Origin: Cellvibrionales bacterium UBA3090
GTDB taxonomy: Bacteria; Pseudomonadota; Gammaproteobacteria; Pseudomonadales; Porticoccaceae
DNA length: 26,899 nt
NCBI GenBank assembly: GCA_002367235.1
Contig: DFBC01000166.1
Location: 15,057 to 41,955 of the forward strand
Direction of reading: 5' to 3'
In this document: in pieces, positions 8,683-15,686 of the stretch
How positions within the stretch are numbered: the stretch's first letter is position 1
Layout: each line of letters opens with the position of its first letter
Translations under genes and position numbers: made by a program
Notes under the pieces: generated by a model
Database searches by the model: none
The model's input: only the letters and a program-made list of their open reading frames with translations
Told to the model about the DNA's origin: nothing

Positions 8683-9040
8683 AAGAGACTAAACACTTAG
8701 TCAACAAGGTGCTCATCTCTACAAGCTAGACAACCTTATGCTGTTATAGCCAAGTCCAACGCTTTAGAAACTTACGCAAGTCACACGGTGTGCCACCTCG
8801 ACTTATTGCCTCCTATTACCCTGATTATCAATCATGCCCCATGAGCACGATCAATCTGAAAGGACTCTCGTTGTCTTATCGGTATTCGTGAGAATAAGTT
8901 ATCTCACTGCACGGGGAGTAAGAGACCCTAAATATCAAAACCCCACACGGACAACGAGAACGTGTACACCCCAAATTCGATCCATCAAACCGTATTGGCA
9001 GGTTAGACCTACAGCCACGCCCAACATGGCCTCACCTCAT

Positions 9041-9068
9041 ACTTCGCATAATGTATATTATGTTAAAT
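9041..9068 (+). other. dif: Chromosome dimer resolution site dif (XerCD target)
   Basis: The site reads, in order, XerC arm ACTTCGCATAA (9041-9051), central hexamer TGTATA (9052-9057) and XerD arm TTATGTTAAAT (9058-9068). From position 9045 on, all 24 bases equal E. coli dif as I remember it, including the full centre and XerD arm; only the outer four bases of the XerC arm differ. Complete 28-bp architecture in a non-coding gap, with flanking genes switching to opposite strands across the site, supports the chromosomal terminus. XerC and XerD are not encoded in the window; their activator FtsK is, at 1010-3430. Confidence 0.93.
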
Positions 9069-9113
9069 CGTATAATTTATAGTTAGATAGTTAACGTTTG
9101 TGCTTTAAATGGA

Positions 9114-9137
9114 TTCTGTCGGCCTATTCTGGCAGAA
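9114..9137 (+). promoter_or_regulatory. Hairpin in the pyrE leader
   Basis: TTCTGTCGG (9114-9122) and CTGGCAGAA (9129-9137) can form a 9-bp RNA stem with two G-U pairs around a 6-nt loop, about 130 nt before the pyrE start. It is followed by TTCAGTCTTTCTGG, a pyrimidine-rich but broken tract, so terminator function is uncertain. It could contribute to attenuation of pyrE. A -10-like TATGAT at 9224-9229 would make the stem lie upstream of the transcript instead. Confidence 0.3.
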
Positions 9138-9266
9138 TTCAGTCTTTCTGGTATCCAGCGGTCAATCGCCCTCTATTCTTCAAACCCATCCACCACATTA
9201 GGGTTTCATGGTGAATAGATGAATATGATTGAGGCTTTACACTTTATTTACCCCTAAGGAGTTTGT

Positions 9267-9953
9267 ATGTCTTTCAATAGCTTTCCTGACAAGCAGCTTA
9301 TTGCTGAGTTAAGCGCAAAAATGTTGCTTGAAATTGGAGCTATCAATTTCCGCCCCAACGACCCTTATATACTCACATCAGGAAAGGCCAGCCCGGTTTA
9401 TATCGATTGCCGCAAGATCATCTCCTACCCTCGCGTCCGTTCAACACTGATGGACTTTGGTGCCTCCACGATTATGCGAGACATAGGCTTTGAATCCATC
9501 GATGCGGTTGCTGGCGGCGAAACGGCAGGCATTCCATTTGCCGCATGGTTGGCAGAACGCCTCTCACTACCCATGCAATACGTTAGAAAAAAGCCGAAAG
9601 GTTTTGGTCGAGATGCCCAGATTGAAGGTTTTTTGAAAGAAGGCTCCAAGGTTCTTCTGGTTGAAGACCTGACCACTGATGGCGGCAGCAAAATCACTTT
9701 TTGCGATGCACTGCGAAAAGCAGGCGCAGAAGTAACGGACACTTTCGTTATTTTCTTCTATGATATTTTTCCAGACACCCGAAAAAAACTAGCCGATGTA
9801 GGTGTTAACCTCCACTCCTTAACGACCTGGTGGGATGTCCTAAACGTCTGCAAGAATAGCAATCAGATGGACAGTCAGTCCTTGGCAGAGATAGAAGCCT
9901 TCCTAAACGCCCCCGATGAGTGGTCCCTTGCTCACGGCGGCTCTGAAAAGTAG
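9267..9953 (+). CDS. pyrE: Orotate phosphoribosyltransferase, alphaproteobacterial type
   Basis: Converts orotate and PRPP to orotidine 5'-phosphate in pyrimidine synthesis. The 228-aa product shows YIDCRKIISYPRVRSTLMDF, AGGETAGIPFAAWLAERL, the flexible catalytic loop RKKPKGFGRDAQIEG and the PRPP-binding stretch VLLVEDLTTDGGSK (129-142). This set of motifs and the C-terminal TTWWDVL match the PyrE of Rhodobacter-like alphaproteobacteria as I remember them, not the ~213-aa E. coli/Pseudomonas enzyme. TAAGGAG at 9255-9261 is a strong Shine-Dalgarno sequence 5 nt before the ATG. It stands alone, without rph or crc, between dif and a 16-bp inverted repeat. Horizontal origin is plausible; a second, native pyrE may exist elsewhere. 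Confidence 0.93.
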   Translation: MSFNSFPDKQLIAELSAKMLLEIGAINFRPNDPYILTSGKASPVYIDCRKIISYPRVRSTLMDFGASTIMRDIGFESIDAVAGGETAGIPFAAWLAERLSLPMQYVRKKPKGFGRDAQIEGFLKEGSKVLLVEDLTTDGGSKITFCDALRKAGAEVTDTFVIFFYDIFPDTRKKLADVGVNLHSLTTWWDVLNVCKNSNQMDSQSLAEIEAFLNAPDEWSLAHGGSEK

Positions 9954-10002
9954 AACCGTCTAGCCTAGGGTTTTACTAACCACCTAATCTACAAAACACA
10001 AC

Positions 10003-10050
10003 CTCATATAATACATAATGAACTACACCCAACCTTATGTATTATATGAG
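10003..10050. repeat. 16-bp perfect inverted repeat between convergent pyrE and DUF547 gene
   Basis: CTCATATAATACATAA (10003-10018) and its exact complement TTATGTATTATATGAG (10035-10050) are separated by 16 nt. It lies in the 104-nt gap between the converging ends of pyrE and the DUF547 gene. The stem is nearly all A-T and has no adjacent T-run, so a standard bidirectional terminator is doubtful. A protein-binding palindrome, a Rho-independent end of unusual type, or the scar of an insertion are alternatives. Confidence 0.7.
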
Positions 10051-10057
10051 AAATACC

Positions 10058-10876
10058 CTAAGGAGCATTCAGACTCCAATCATAGTTGTAATCAATTTTT
10101 CCCTGAAAGCCCAATAGGTATAGCGCGAGACGATCATCGGCATAGTGCGCAAATATTTTAAGGAGTGTCTTCTCGTCCTTGGCAAAATCCTTTTGGTACC
10201 ATTTAAAGATACTCGATGCTTTCATTTTTCCGTTTTTTAAATACACACCACGAGGATGATTTATATAATCTCGTCCGGCCTGTTTCAGTAACGGCCTAAC
10301 ATTGCTACTGGTAAATGCAGTCGGCAGTAGATTTGGACAGCTTACGCTGGCACAGCTAAGACCGAAGTGTATTTTGTAATCCTTCCATATAGGCCTGAGG
10401 ATCCGATGCTCGATATCATTTAGACTCAAGTGCTGCCCCGCCACCCTGACTAATACACTATCCCAGGGACCACGCTTAAACACTTTGCCATCGATGTCTT
10501 TGATGCTTTTGATTGGATAGTTATCTATAACGAGCTTTACTGTCAGTGCGTTGTATAAGTTTATCCAGTAAGCTTCCTGCTCTCTCCGGTTATAGGTTCT
10601 GGGGTCAATGCCTTCTAATTCTTTAATATAGTGCGCCAACTTTCTTTGATTTGCCTTGGTTACATCACCATAGCGGAATCGGTTGACCCCTGAGGCATGA
10701 TTATCGATGACATACGTTTTAAGAATTTCATCCCAGGCACCATGATCGATCCTGGCAAAATTACGTTGACTACTCCTATCCCAGAAGCCCCAGTACTTCT
10801 CACTGGGCATTGCTGTAGCAATACAGCTGACAAACACGAGTCCGAATAAGAATATTTTGATCTGCTTCACCAGCAT
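10058..10876 (-). CDS. Secreted DUF547-family protein, function unknown
   Basis: The 272-aa product has an N-terminal signal sequence (hydrophobic IKIFLFGLVFVSCIATA, cleavage likely after residue 22). Cys18 in FVSC is a poor lipobox, so a soluble periplasmic protein is more likely than a lipoprotein. The rest shows DUF547 hallmarks: REQEAYWINLYNALTVKLVI, WDSVLVRVAGQHLSLNDIEH and HFGLSCASVSCPNLLPTAF, with conserved paired cysteines. The family has no agreed biochemical role. The gene is divergent from bioA (100-nt gap, ATG at 10876) and convergent with pyrE. It is probably monocistronic. Confidence 0.88.
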   Translation of the reverse strand: MLVKQIKIFLFGLVFVSCIATAMPSEKYWGFWDRSSQRNFARIDHGAWDEILKTYVIDNHASGVNRFRYGDVTKANQRKLAHYIKELEGIDPRTYNRREQEAYWINLYNALTVKLVIDNYPIKSIKDIDGKVFKRGPWDSVLVRVAGQHLSLNDIEHRILRPIWKDYKIHFGLSCASVSCPNLLPTAFTSSNVRPLLKQAGRDYINHPRGVYLKNGKMKASSIFKWYQKDFAKDEKTLLKIFAHYADDRLALYLLGFQGKIDYNYDWSLNAP

Positions 10877-10976
10877 TATTTAGGCCCTAAACATCATTAG
10901 AATTTTTATATGCTCTTTGGTAACACGTAGCTTGCTGCCTTACAATACGAACTCTCCAAGCTGTGAATCAACGCCC

Positions 10977-12269
10977 ATGAAACATCTAACCACCTCTCAA
11001 GTTTCAACTATTGACCAACAACATATTTGGCACCCCTACTCTTCATTGACCAACCCAATTCCAGCCTATCATGTGGTCAGCGCTGAAGGCGTTCGCTTGA
11101 AACTAGCCGATGGCAGAGAGCTTATCGATGGTATGGCCTCATGGTGGTCAGCGATTCATGGTTACAACCACCCCGAGCTAAATGCCGCCATTAAACATCA
11201 GATCGACACAATGTCTCATGTGATGTTTGGTGGTATCACTCATGAGCCGGCCGCAAAGCTTGCACAAACGCTGGTCGATATTACACCAGCAGGTCTTGAA
11301 AAGGTGTTTTTTTCCGATTCAGGTTCAGTAGGGGTTGAGGTTGCTCTGAAAATGGCCATTCAGTATTGGTACTCGCAGGGAAACTCTGAGAAATCTCGCA
11401 TTTTAAGCCTGCGCAAGGGCTACCATGGCGATACCTTTGGCGCTATGTCTGTTTGTGATCCCGTCACAGGCATGCATCATTTATTCAATAACACCTTGGC
11501 CAAACAGTTATTTACTGAGTCGCCTCGCTGCGGCTTTAACGATACATGGAACGAATCTCACATTGCCGATATAAAAAGCCAGCTGGTGAAACACCACCAT
11601 GAATTAGCAGCGGTTATTCTTGAACCCATTTTACAGGGTACTGGCGGCATGCACTTTTATTCGCCCACCTACCTAAAACGCGTGCGTGAGTTATGTGATG
11701 AATACGATGTATTGCTAATTGCCGATGAAATTGCCACAGGATTTGGTCGAACAGGTAAGCTTTTTGCCTGTGAGTGGGCGGGTATTTCTCCCGATATTTT
11801 ATGTTTGGGCAAAGCGCTTACCGGTGGCTATATGACGCTCGCCGCCACACTGTGCACAACAAAAGTCAGCGATGGTATTTGTCATGGCGAAGCCGGCGTA
11901 TTCATGCACGGCCCTACTTTTATGGGCAACCCCCTGGCTTGCTCTGCTGCCAATGCCAGTATCGAGTTATTGCTTAATTCCAATTGGGAGGAGCAGATTG
12001 CAGCTATAGAGGGACAACTAAAAAGTGGCCTGGCACCGGCAAAGAATTACAGCCATGTAACTGATGTGCGATGTCTCGGTGCCGTGGGTGTTATCGAGTT
12101 GAAGGAATCGGTTGATGTCGCCACGATTCAAAAACAGTTCGTAGATAAAGGTATTTGGGTAAGACCCTTTGGCTCCAGGGTTTATGTCATGCCGCCCTAT
12201 ATCATATCCAGTCAAGACCTAGACACCCTGACGAATAATATGCTCAAGGTCGTAGAGTTCTACAAATAA
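10977..12269 (+). CDS. bioA: Adenosylmethionine-8-amino-7-oxononanoate aminotransferase
   Basis: PLP enzyme of biotin synthesis that transfers an amino group from S-adenosylmethionine to KAPA, giving DAPA. The chosen start MKHLTTSQVSTIDQQHIWHPYSSL (430 aa) aligns with the family N-terminus. An in-frame start 60 nt upstream would add an unconserved tail. Diagnostic segments are HIWHPYSS, DGMASWWSAIHGYNHPEL, FFSDSGSVGVEVALKMA, IADEIATGFGRTG and CLGKALTGGY with the Schiff-base Lys279. The gene is isolated from any bioBFCD cluster, as in several gammaproteobacteria. No clear BirA operator half-sites were found upstream. The ribosome site is weak. Confidence 0.96.
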   Translation: MKHLTTSQVSTIDQQHIWHPYSSLTNPIPAYHVVSAEGVRLKLADGRELIDGMASWWSAIHGYNHPELNAAIKHQIDTMSHVMFGGITHEPAAKLAQTLVDITPAGLEKVFFSDSGSVGVEVALKMAIQYWYSQGNSEKSRILSLRKGYHGDTFGAMSVCDPVTGMHHLFNNTLAKQLFTESPRCGFNDTWNESHIADIKSQLVKHHHELAAVILEPILQGTGGMHFYSPTYLKRVRELCDEYDVLLIADEIATGFGRTGKLFACEWAGISPDILCLGKALTGGYMTLAATLCTTKVSDGICHGEAGVFMHGPTFMGNPLACSAANASIELLLNSNWEEQIAAIEGQLKSGLAPAKNYSHVTDVRCLGAVGVIELKESVDVATIQKQFVDKGIWVRPFGSRVYVMPPYIISSQDLDTLTNNMLKVVEFYK

Positions 12270-12302
12270 CCGCAGCCTTAAGTCAGGAGCCCTTGAGCGA
12301 CA

Positions 12303-13352
12303 CTAGGCTAGTGAATAGAGCCCTACCGCCTTATTAATCTCAGCCATAAAGGGGGCGCTATATGCCCTGGCTTTTTCGGCCCCCTCTTTCAGCTTCTGTT
12401 CGATAAATACCGGGTTTTCCATCAGCTCATTGTAGCGCTCACGCGGCTCTTTGATTTCATCATTAATCAGTTCAAAGAGTTGTTTTTTCGCCTCACCCCA
12501 CGCAATACCACCTTCAAACTCTTTACGCATTGAAGCGGTCTGTTCAGCAGATGCAAATGCACGCCATATTTGAAAAACTGTAGAGGTGTCTGGATCTTTT
12601 GGCTCTCCAGGCTCCAACAAATTGGTTTTGATCTTATTGATATGTTTTTTCAACTGTTTTTCAGGGAGAAAAAGCGGAATGGTATTACCATAACTTTTAC
12701 TCATTTTTCTTCCATCCAACCCCTGCAGCACGGCCACATTGTCATCGACAACGGCTTGGGGCAAAGCAAAATGCTCACCGAAAATATGATTAAAACGTTG
12801 TGCGATATCCCTGGCCATTTCAATGTGCTGAATTTGATCTCGACCCACAGGAACCTTGGTACCATTGAACATTAAAATATCAGCAGCCATTAGTACCGGA
12901 TAAGAGAATAATCCCATTGTGATGCCATAATCGGGATCTTCACCAGCATCCAAATTTTTCTGTACGGAATCTTTATAAGCATGGGCACGATTCATCAGGC
13001 CCTTGGCCGCGACACAGTTTAAAAACCAGGTGAGTTGTGTAATTTCAGGAATATCAGACTGACGATAAAAGACAACATTGTCTGTATTCAAACCCAATGC
13101 CAGCCAAGTCGCTGCAATTTCTCGGGTTGATTGATGAACCATCTTAGGATCGTGGCATTTGATCAATGCATGAAAATCAGCCAGAAAATAATAGGCATTA
13201 ACATCTGAGCTCTGGCTCGCATCGATGGCAGGCCTGATGGCCCCCACGTAATTTCCCAAGTGAGGTGTTCCCGTGGTCGTAATACCCGTTAACACAGTGT
13301 CTTGTGTCGCTTTTTCAGAAGTGTGATTGCTCATCGGTATTTGTTTACTCAT
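12303..13352 (-). CDS. trpS: Tryptophanyl-tRNA synthetase
   Basis: Class I synthetase charging tRNA-Trp. The HIGH-type motif appears as TGTPHLGNYVG (HLGN at 31-34) and the second signature as DGRKMSKSYGN (KMSKS at 216-220). GRDQIQHIEMARDIAQRFN and the C-terminal helical domain are also present. I take ATG at 13352 (349 aa). A TTG six nt upstream and an ATG at 13334 are alternatives; none has a good Shine-Dalgarno sequence, so the N-terminal ~18 residues before LTGITTTG are uncertain. The ITTTGTPHLGNY pattern is the Pseudomonas-type form and differs from E. coli. It converges with bioA across 33 nt. Confidence 0.96.
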   Translation of the reverse strand: MSKQIPMSNHTSEKATQDTVLTGITTTGTPHLGNYVGAIRPAIDASQSSDVNAYYFLADFHALIKCHDPKMVHQSTREIAATWLALGLNTDNVVFYRQSDIPEITQLTWFLNCVAAKGLMNRAHAYKDSVQKNLDAGEDPDYGITMGLFSYPVLMAADILMFNGTKVPVGRDQIQHIEMARDIAQRFNHIFGEHFALPQAVVDDNVAVLQGLDGRKMSKSYGNTIPLFLPEKQLKKHINKIKTNLLEPGEPKDPDTSTVFQIWRAFASAEQTASMRKEFEGGIAWGEAKKQLFELINDEIKEPRERYNELMENPVFIEQKLKEGAEKARAYSAPFMAEINKAVGLYSLA

Positions 13353-13452
13353 GGCCAAGTGTGCTACTGCTAACTACTTATGGGTGATGGCGCCCATCAT
13401 ACGGGTTTCATCAAAGTAATAAAGTGGAGCAATAACAATTAAGAATCAAACG

Positions 13453-14760
13453 TTAGTTAATTATCAGGCTGTCTTGGTAATTATAAAAACTGCTTAACAC
13501 TCGATAGAGATTATAAGCATCTTCGGCACCCGCCATTTCGCGTATAGAGTGCATGGCAAACGTGGGTACACCTACATCCAGCGTCTGAACACCAATATTC
13601 GCAGCTGTGATCGGGCCGATGGTACTGCCACAGCCTAAATCTGAACGGTTGACGAATGACTGAACGGGAACTTGCTGTTTCTCACATAGGTGACGAAAGA
13701 CCGCCGAAGTGAGACTACTGGTCGCATAGCGTTGATTGGCATTAATCTTTATCACAGGCCCCTCATTGAGAATAGGGCCATGATTGCCGTCATGCTTACC
13801 ACTATAGTTAGGATGTATACCATGCGCATTATCGGCCGAAACCAAGTCCGACTGGCTTATGGCTCGCGCCCTCTTTTCGGGATCGGGATAAAGGCGTTCT
13901 AATAGTGACTTAAGCATCGGCCCATTGGCGCCACAGGCCGAGGTACTGCCGACCTCTTCGTGATCGGAACAAATAAGCATACTGGTAACCTGCCCTTCTG
14001 ATTCAATCAACGCTTTCATTGCGGTAAAACAGCTTAGAAGGTTGTCCAGCCTTGCGCTGGAAATGAAGTCCTGATTTAACCCAGTAAGAGCAGGCTTTTG
14101 ACAATCATATAGGTAGAGGTCGTAATCCAAGACCTGAAGTTCCATAGGATCGCCGTACTGCCCCAGTACTTGTGCCGCTAGCAGTGATCGAAAATCTTCT
14201 TCGCAGTCTTCTCCATATTTAAATAACAGCGGCGGAATATCCGTCTGCGGATTAATCTTTCGATTTTCATTGGCCTCCCTATCCAGATGAATAGCCAGGC
14301 TTGGGATCACAGCAACGGGCTTCCTCATATCGACCAGTGCTTGCTGCAAACGGCCATCGCCAACATTAAACACTACGCGACCAGCAATTGAGAGATCGCG
14401 GTCAAACCAGGGATTGAGTAGTGCCCCACCATAGACCTCGACACCCAACTGAAAATAGTTATGATTCTTCATCTCAGGTTTCGGCTTCACTTTCAAACAG
14501 GGACTATCTGTATGTGCACCAACCATACGAAGACCACTCTCAACCACTGAATTTTCACCCACAACAAAAGCAATGATTGAAGAGCCATTTCGGGTCAAGT
14601 AATAACGCCCACCAGGAACCACATTCCAGCCATCCTCCTCCACCAAAGGTGAAAACCCTTCAGCCTCAAGAGTCATCTGAATATTTTTCACTGCATGAAA
14701 TGGTGTTGGAGAGCGGTGGATAAAATCCAGCAATTGCTCGTTGTACCGTTTGTTGTCCAT
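13453..14760 (-). CDS. apeB: M18-family aspartyl/aminopeptidase
   Basis: Cytosolic dinuclear-zinc aminopeptidase, probably acting on N-terminal acidic or neutral residues. The 435-aa product has the metal-ligand motif GAHTDSPCLK (His83, Asp85) and the catalytic/ligand stretch SDHEEVGSTSACGA. HPNYSGKHDGNHGP and the C-terminal FAMHSIREMAGAEDA, where the last ligand His lies, complete the M18 (aspartyl aminopeptidase) pattern. ATG at 14760 is preceded by GGGAAATAGA. It lies 21 nt after the dehydrogenase gene, so the two are probably cotranscribed. The assignment to family is firm; the exact substrate is not shown by sequence. Confidence 0.92.
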   Translation of the reverse strand: MDNKRYNEQLLDFIHRSPTPFHAVKNIQMTLEAEGFSPLVEEDGWNVVPGGRYYLTRNGSSIIAFVVGENSVVESGLRMVGAHTDSPCLKVKPKPEMKNHNYFQLGVEVYGGALLNPWFDRDLSIAGRVVFNVGDGRLQQALVDMRKPVAVIPSLAIHLDREANENRKINPQTDIPPLLFKYGEDCEEDFRSLLAAQVLGQYGDPMELQVLDYDLYLYDCQKPALTGLNQDFISSARLDNLLSCFTAMKALIESEGQVTSMLICSDHEEVGSTSACGANGPMLKSLLERLYPDPEKRARAISQSDLVSADNAHGIHPNYSGKHDGNHGPILNEGPVIKINANQRYATSSLTSAVFRHLCEKQQVPVQSFVNRSDLGCGSTIGPITAANIGVQTLDVGVPTFAMHSIREMAGAEDAYNLYRVLSSFYNYQDSLIIN

Positions 14761-14781
14761 TCTATTTCCCGGTCTGCATTC

Positions 14782-15663
14782 CTAATTTTTTTCTGATAAG
14801 GCTTCGAGTCTCGCCAGTAAACTGGAGGAATCCCAACGTTGGCCGCCCATTTTCTGCACATCCGCATAAAAATGTTCAACCAGCTCTGTCACCGGTAATT
14901 GGGCACCATTGCGTGACGCTTCATTGAGAATAATCTCTAAATCCTTTCGCATCCAGTCAACTGCAAAACCATGCTCATATTCACCAGCCAACATAGTTTT
15001 GTAGCGATTATCCATTTGCCATGATTGCGCAGCCCCTTTAGATATCACACCAATAACTTTTTCAGGATCTAGCCCGGAAACTTTTGCAAAGTGAAGTCCT
15101 TCGGCCAACCCCTGTATCACCCCGACCGCGCAAATCTGATTAACCATCTTAGTTAACTGGCCATTCCCAACGGGACCCATGAGCGTCACTTCACGAGCAT
15201 AGTGGGCAATAATAGGTTCGATCCGATGAAAAACCTTATCGTTCCCACCAACCATGACCGTTAGCGCGCCTTTTTCAGCCCCCTGCTGGCCACCGGACAC
15301 CGGAGCATCCAAAAACTCAAGCCCCTGTTGCGCTGCAACACTGGCCAATTCTCGGCTAACTTTGGCAGAAACTGTGGTGTGATCGATAAAAACAGCACCC
15401 GCTTTCATTCCACTGAAAGCACCCGACTCACCCAAGGTTACCTGCCGAAGATCATCATCATCACCAACACAGGCAAAGACCACATCTGCATCTTTTACTG
15501 CCTCTTTGGGGGTTGGGGCAGAAATGCCTTTATACGTATCAAGCCAGGCCATCGCTTTCTCTGCATGGCGGTTATATACCGTAACCTCATACCCGGATCT
15601 ACTTAAGTGCCCGGCCATAGGAAACCCCATTACGCCCAAACCCAGAAAGGCCACCTTGATCAT
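14782..15663 (-). CDS. NAD(P)-dependent beta-hydroxyacid dehydrogenase (3-hydroxyisobutyrate dehydrogenase family)
   Basis: Oxidises a beta-hydroxyacid (or reduces the semialdehyde). The 293-aa product opens with the Rossmann motif FLGLGVMGFPMAGHL (GLGVMG at 8-13), then the substrate signature FLDAPVSGGQQGAEKGALT (about 118-136) and the catalytic lysine segment GPVGNGQLTKMVNQ (Lys172). I prefer ATG at 15663, preceded by GTGGGG about 6 nt away, over an in-frame GTG at 15675 that has no ribosome site. MmsB, GarR, GlxR and YihU-like enzymes share these motifs, and sequence alone does not decide the substrate. No valine-degradation or glycerate genes lie nearby. It sits between uppP and apeB. Confidence 0.9.
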   Translation of the reverse strand: MIKVAFLGLGVMGFPMAGHLSRSGYEVTVYNRHAEKAMAWLDTYKGISAPTPKEAVKDADVVFACVGDDDDLRQVTLGESGAFSGMKAGAVFIDHTTVSAKVSRELASVAAQQGLEFLDAPVSGGQQGAEKGALTVMVGGNDKVFHRIEPIIAHYAREVTLMGPVGNGQLTKMVNQICAVGVIQGLAEGLHFAKVSGLDPEKVIGVISKGAAQSWQMDNRYKTMLAGEYEHGFAVDWMRKDLEIILNEASRNGAQLPVTELVEHFYADVQKMGGQRWDSSSLLARLEALSEKN

Positions 15664-15686
15664 TTGTTGCCCCACTAATTATGTAC

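Larger units (their letters stand above)
8500..9040. other. Long intergenic region upstream of dif, no confident gene
   Basis: No ORF here resembles a known protein. Visible structure includes an exact copy of the XerD arm at 8575-8585; a 9-bp inverted repeat at 8677-8685 and 8735-8743 enclosing the hairpin GACTAA-ACAC-TTAGTC (8687-8702); the palindrome CACAC-G-GTGTG (8782-8792); and the inverted repeat GTGAGA (8888-8893) with TCTCAC (8902-8907). Two short minus-strand ORFs, 8587-8682 (31 codons, hydrophobic) and 8935-9027 (30 codons, with GAGGTG 5 nt before its ATG), are possible but unproven. An 82-codon plus-strand ORF (8834-9082) runs through the dif site and looks non-coding. No tRNA cloverleaf was recognised. 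Confidence 0.6.

Noticed and set aside
8834..9082. 82-codon plus-strand ORF in the gor-pyrE gap
   Set aside because: It runs straight through the dif site, lacks a ribosome site, is rich in Thr/Pro/Arg with no recognisable fold, and is better explained as a chance ORF.
8464..9266. tRNA gene in the long gap
   Set aside because: No T-arm GTTCGAATC-like sequence or cloverleaf could be assembled on either strand.
10003..10050. The 16-bp inverted repeat as a second, decayed dif site
   Set aside because: Its similarity to the reverse complement of dif (CATA, ATACAT, ATG stretches) can be explained by A/T richness and by the perfect symmetry, which dif lacks.
10877..10976. BirA (biotin) operator upstream of bioA
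   Set aside because: TTGGTAACA and CTTACAA are at about the right spacing but are not proper complements of each other; the match is too weak.
10917..10976. Extended bioA N-terminus
   Set aside because: The added 20 residues are not conserved; BioA proteins begin shortly before the HIWHPYSS motif.
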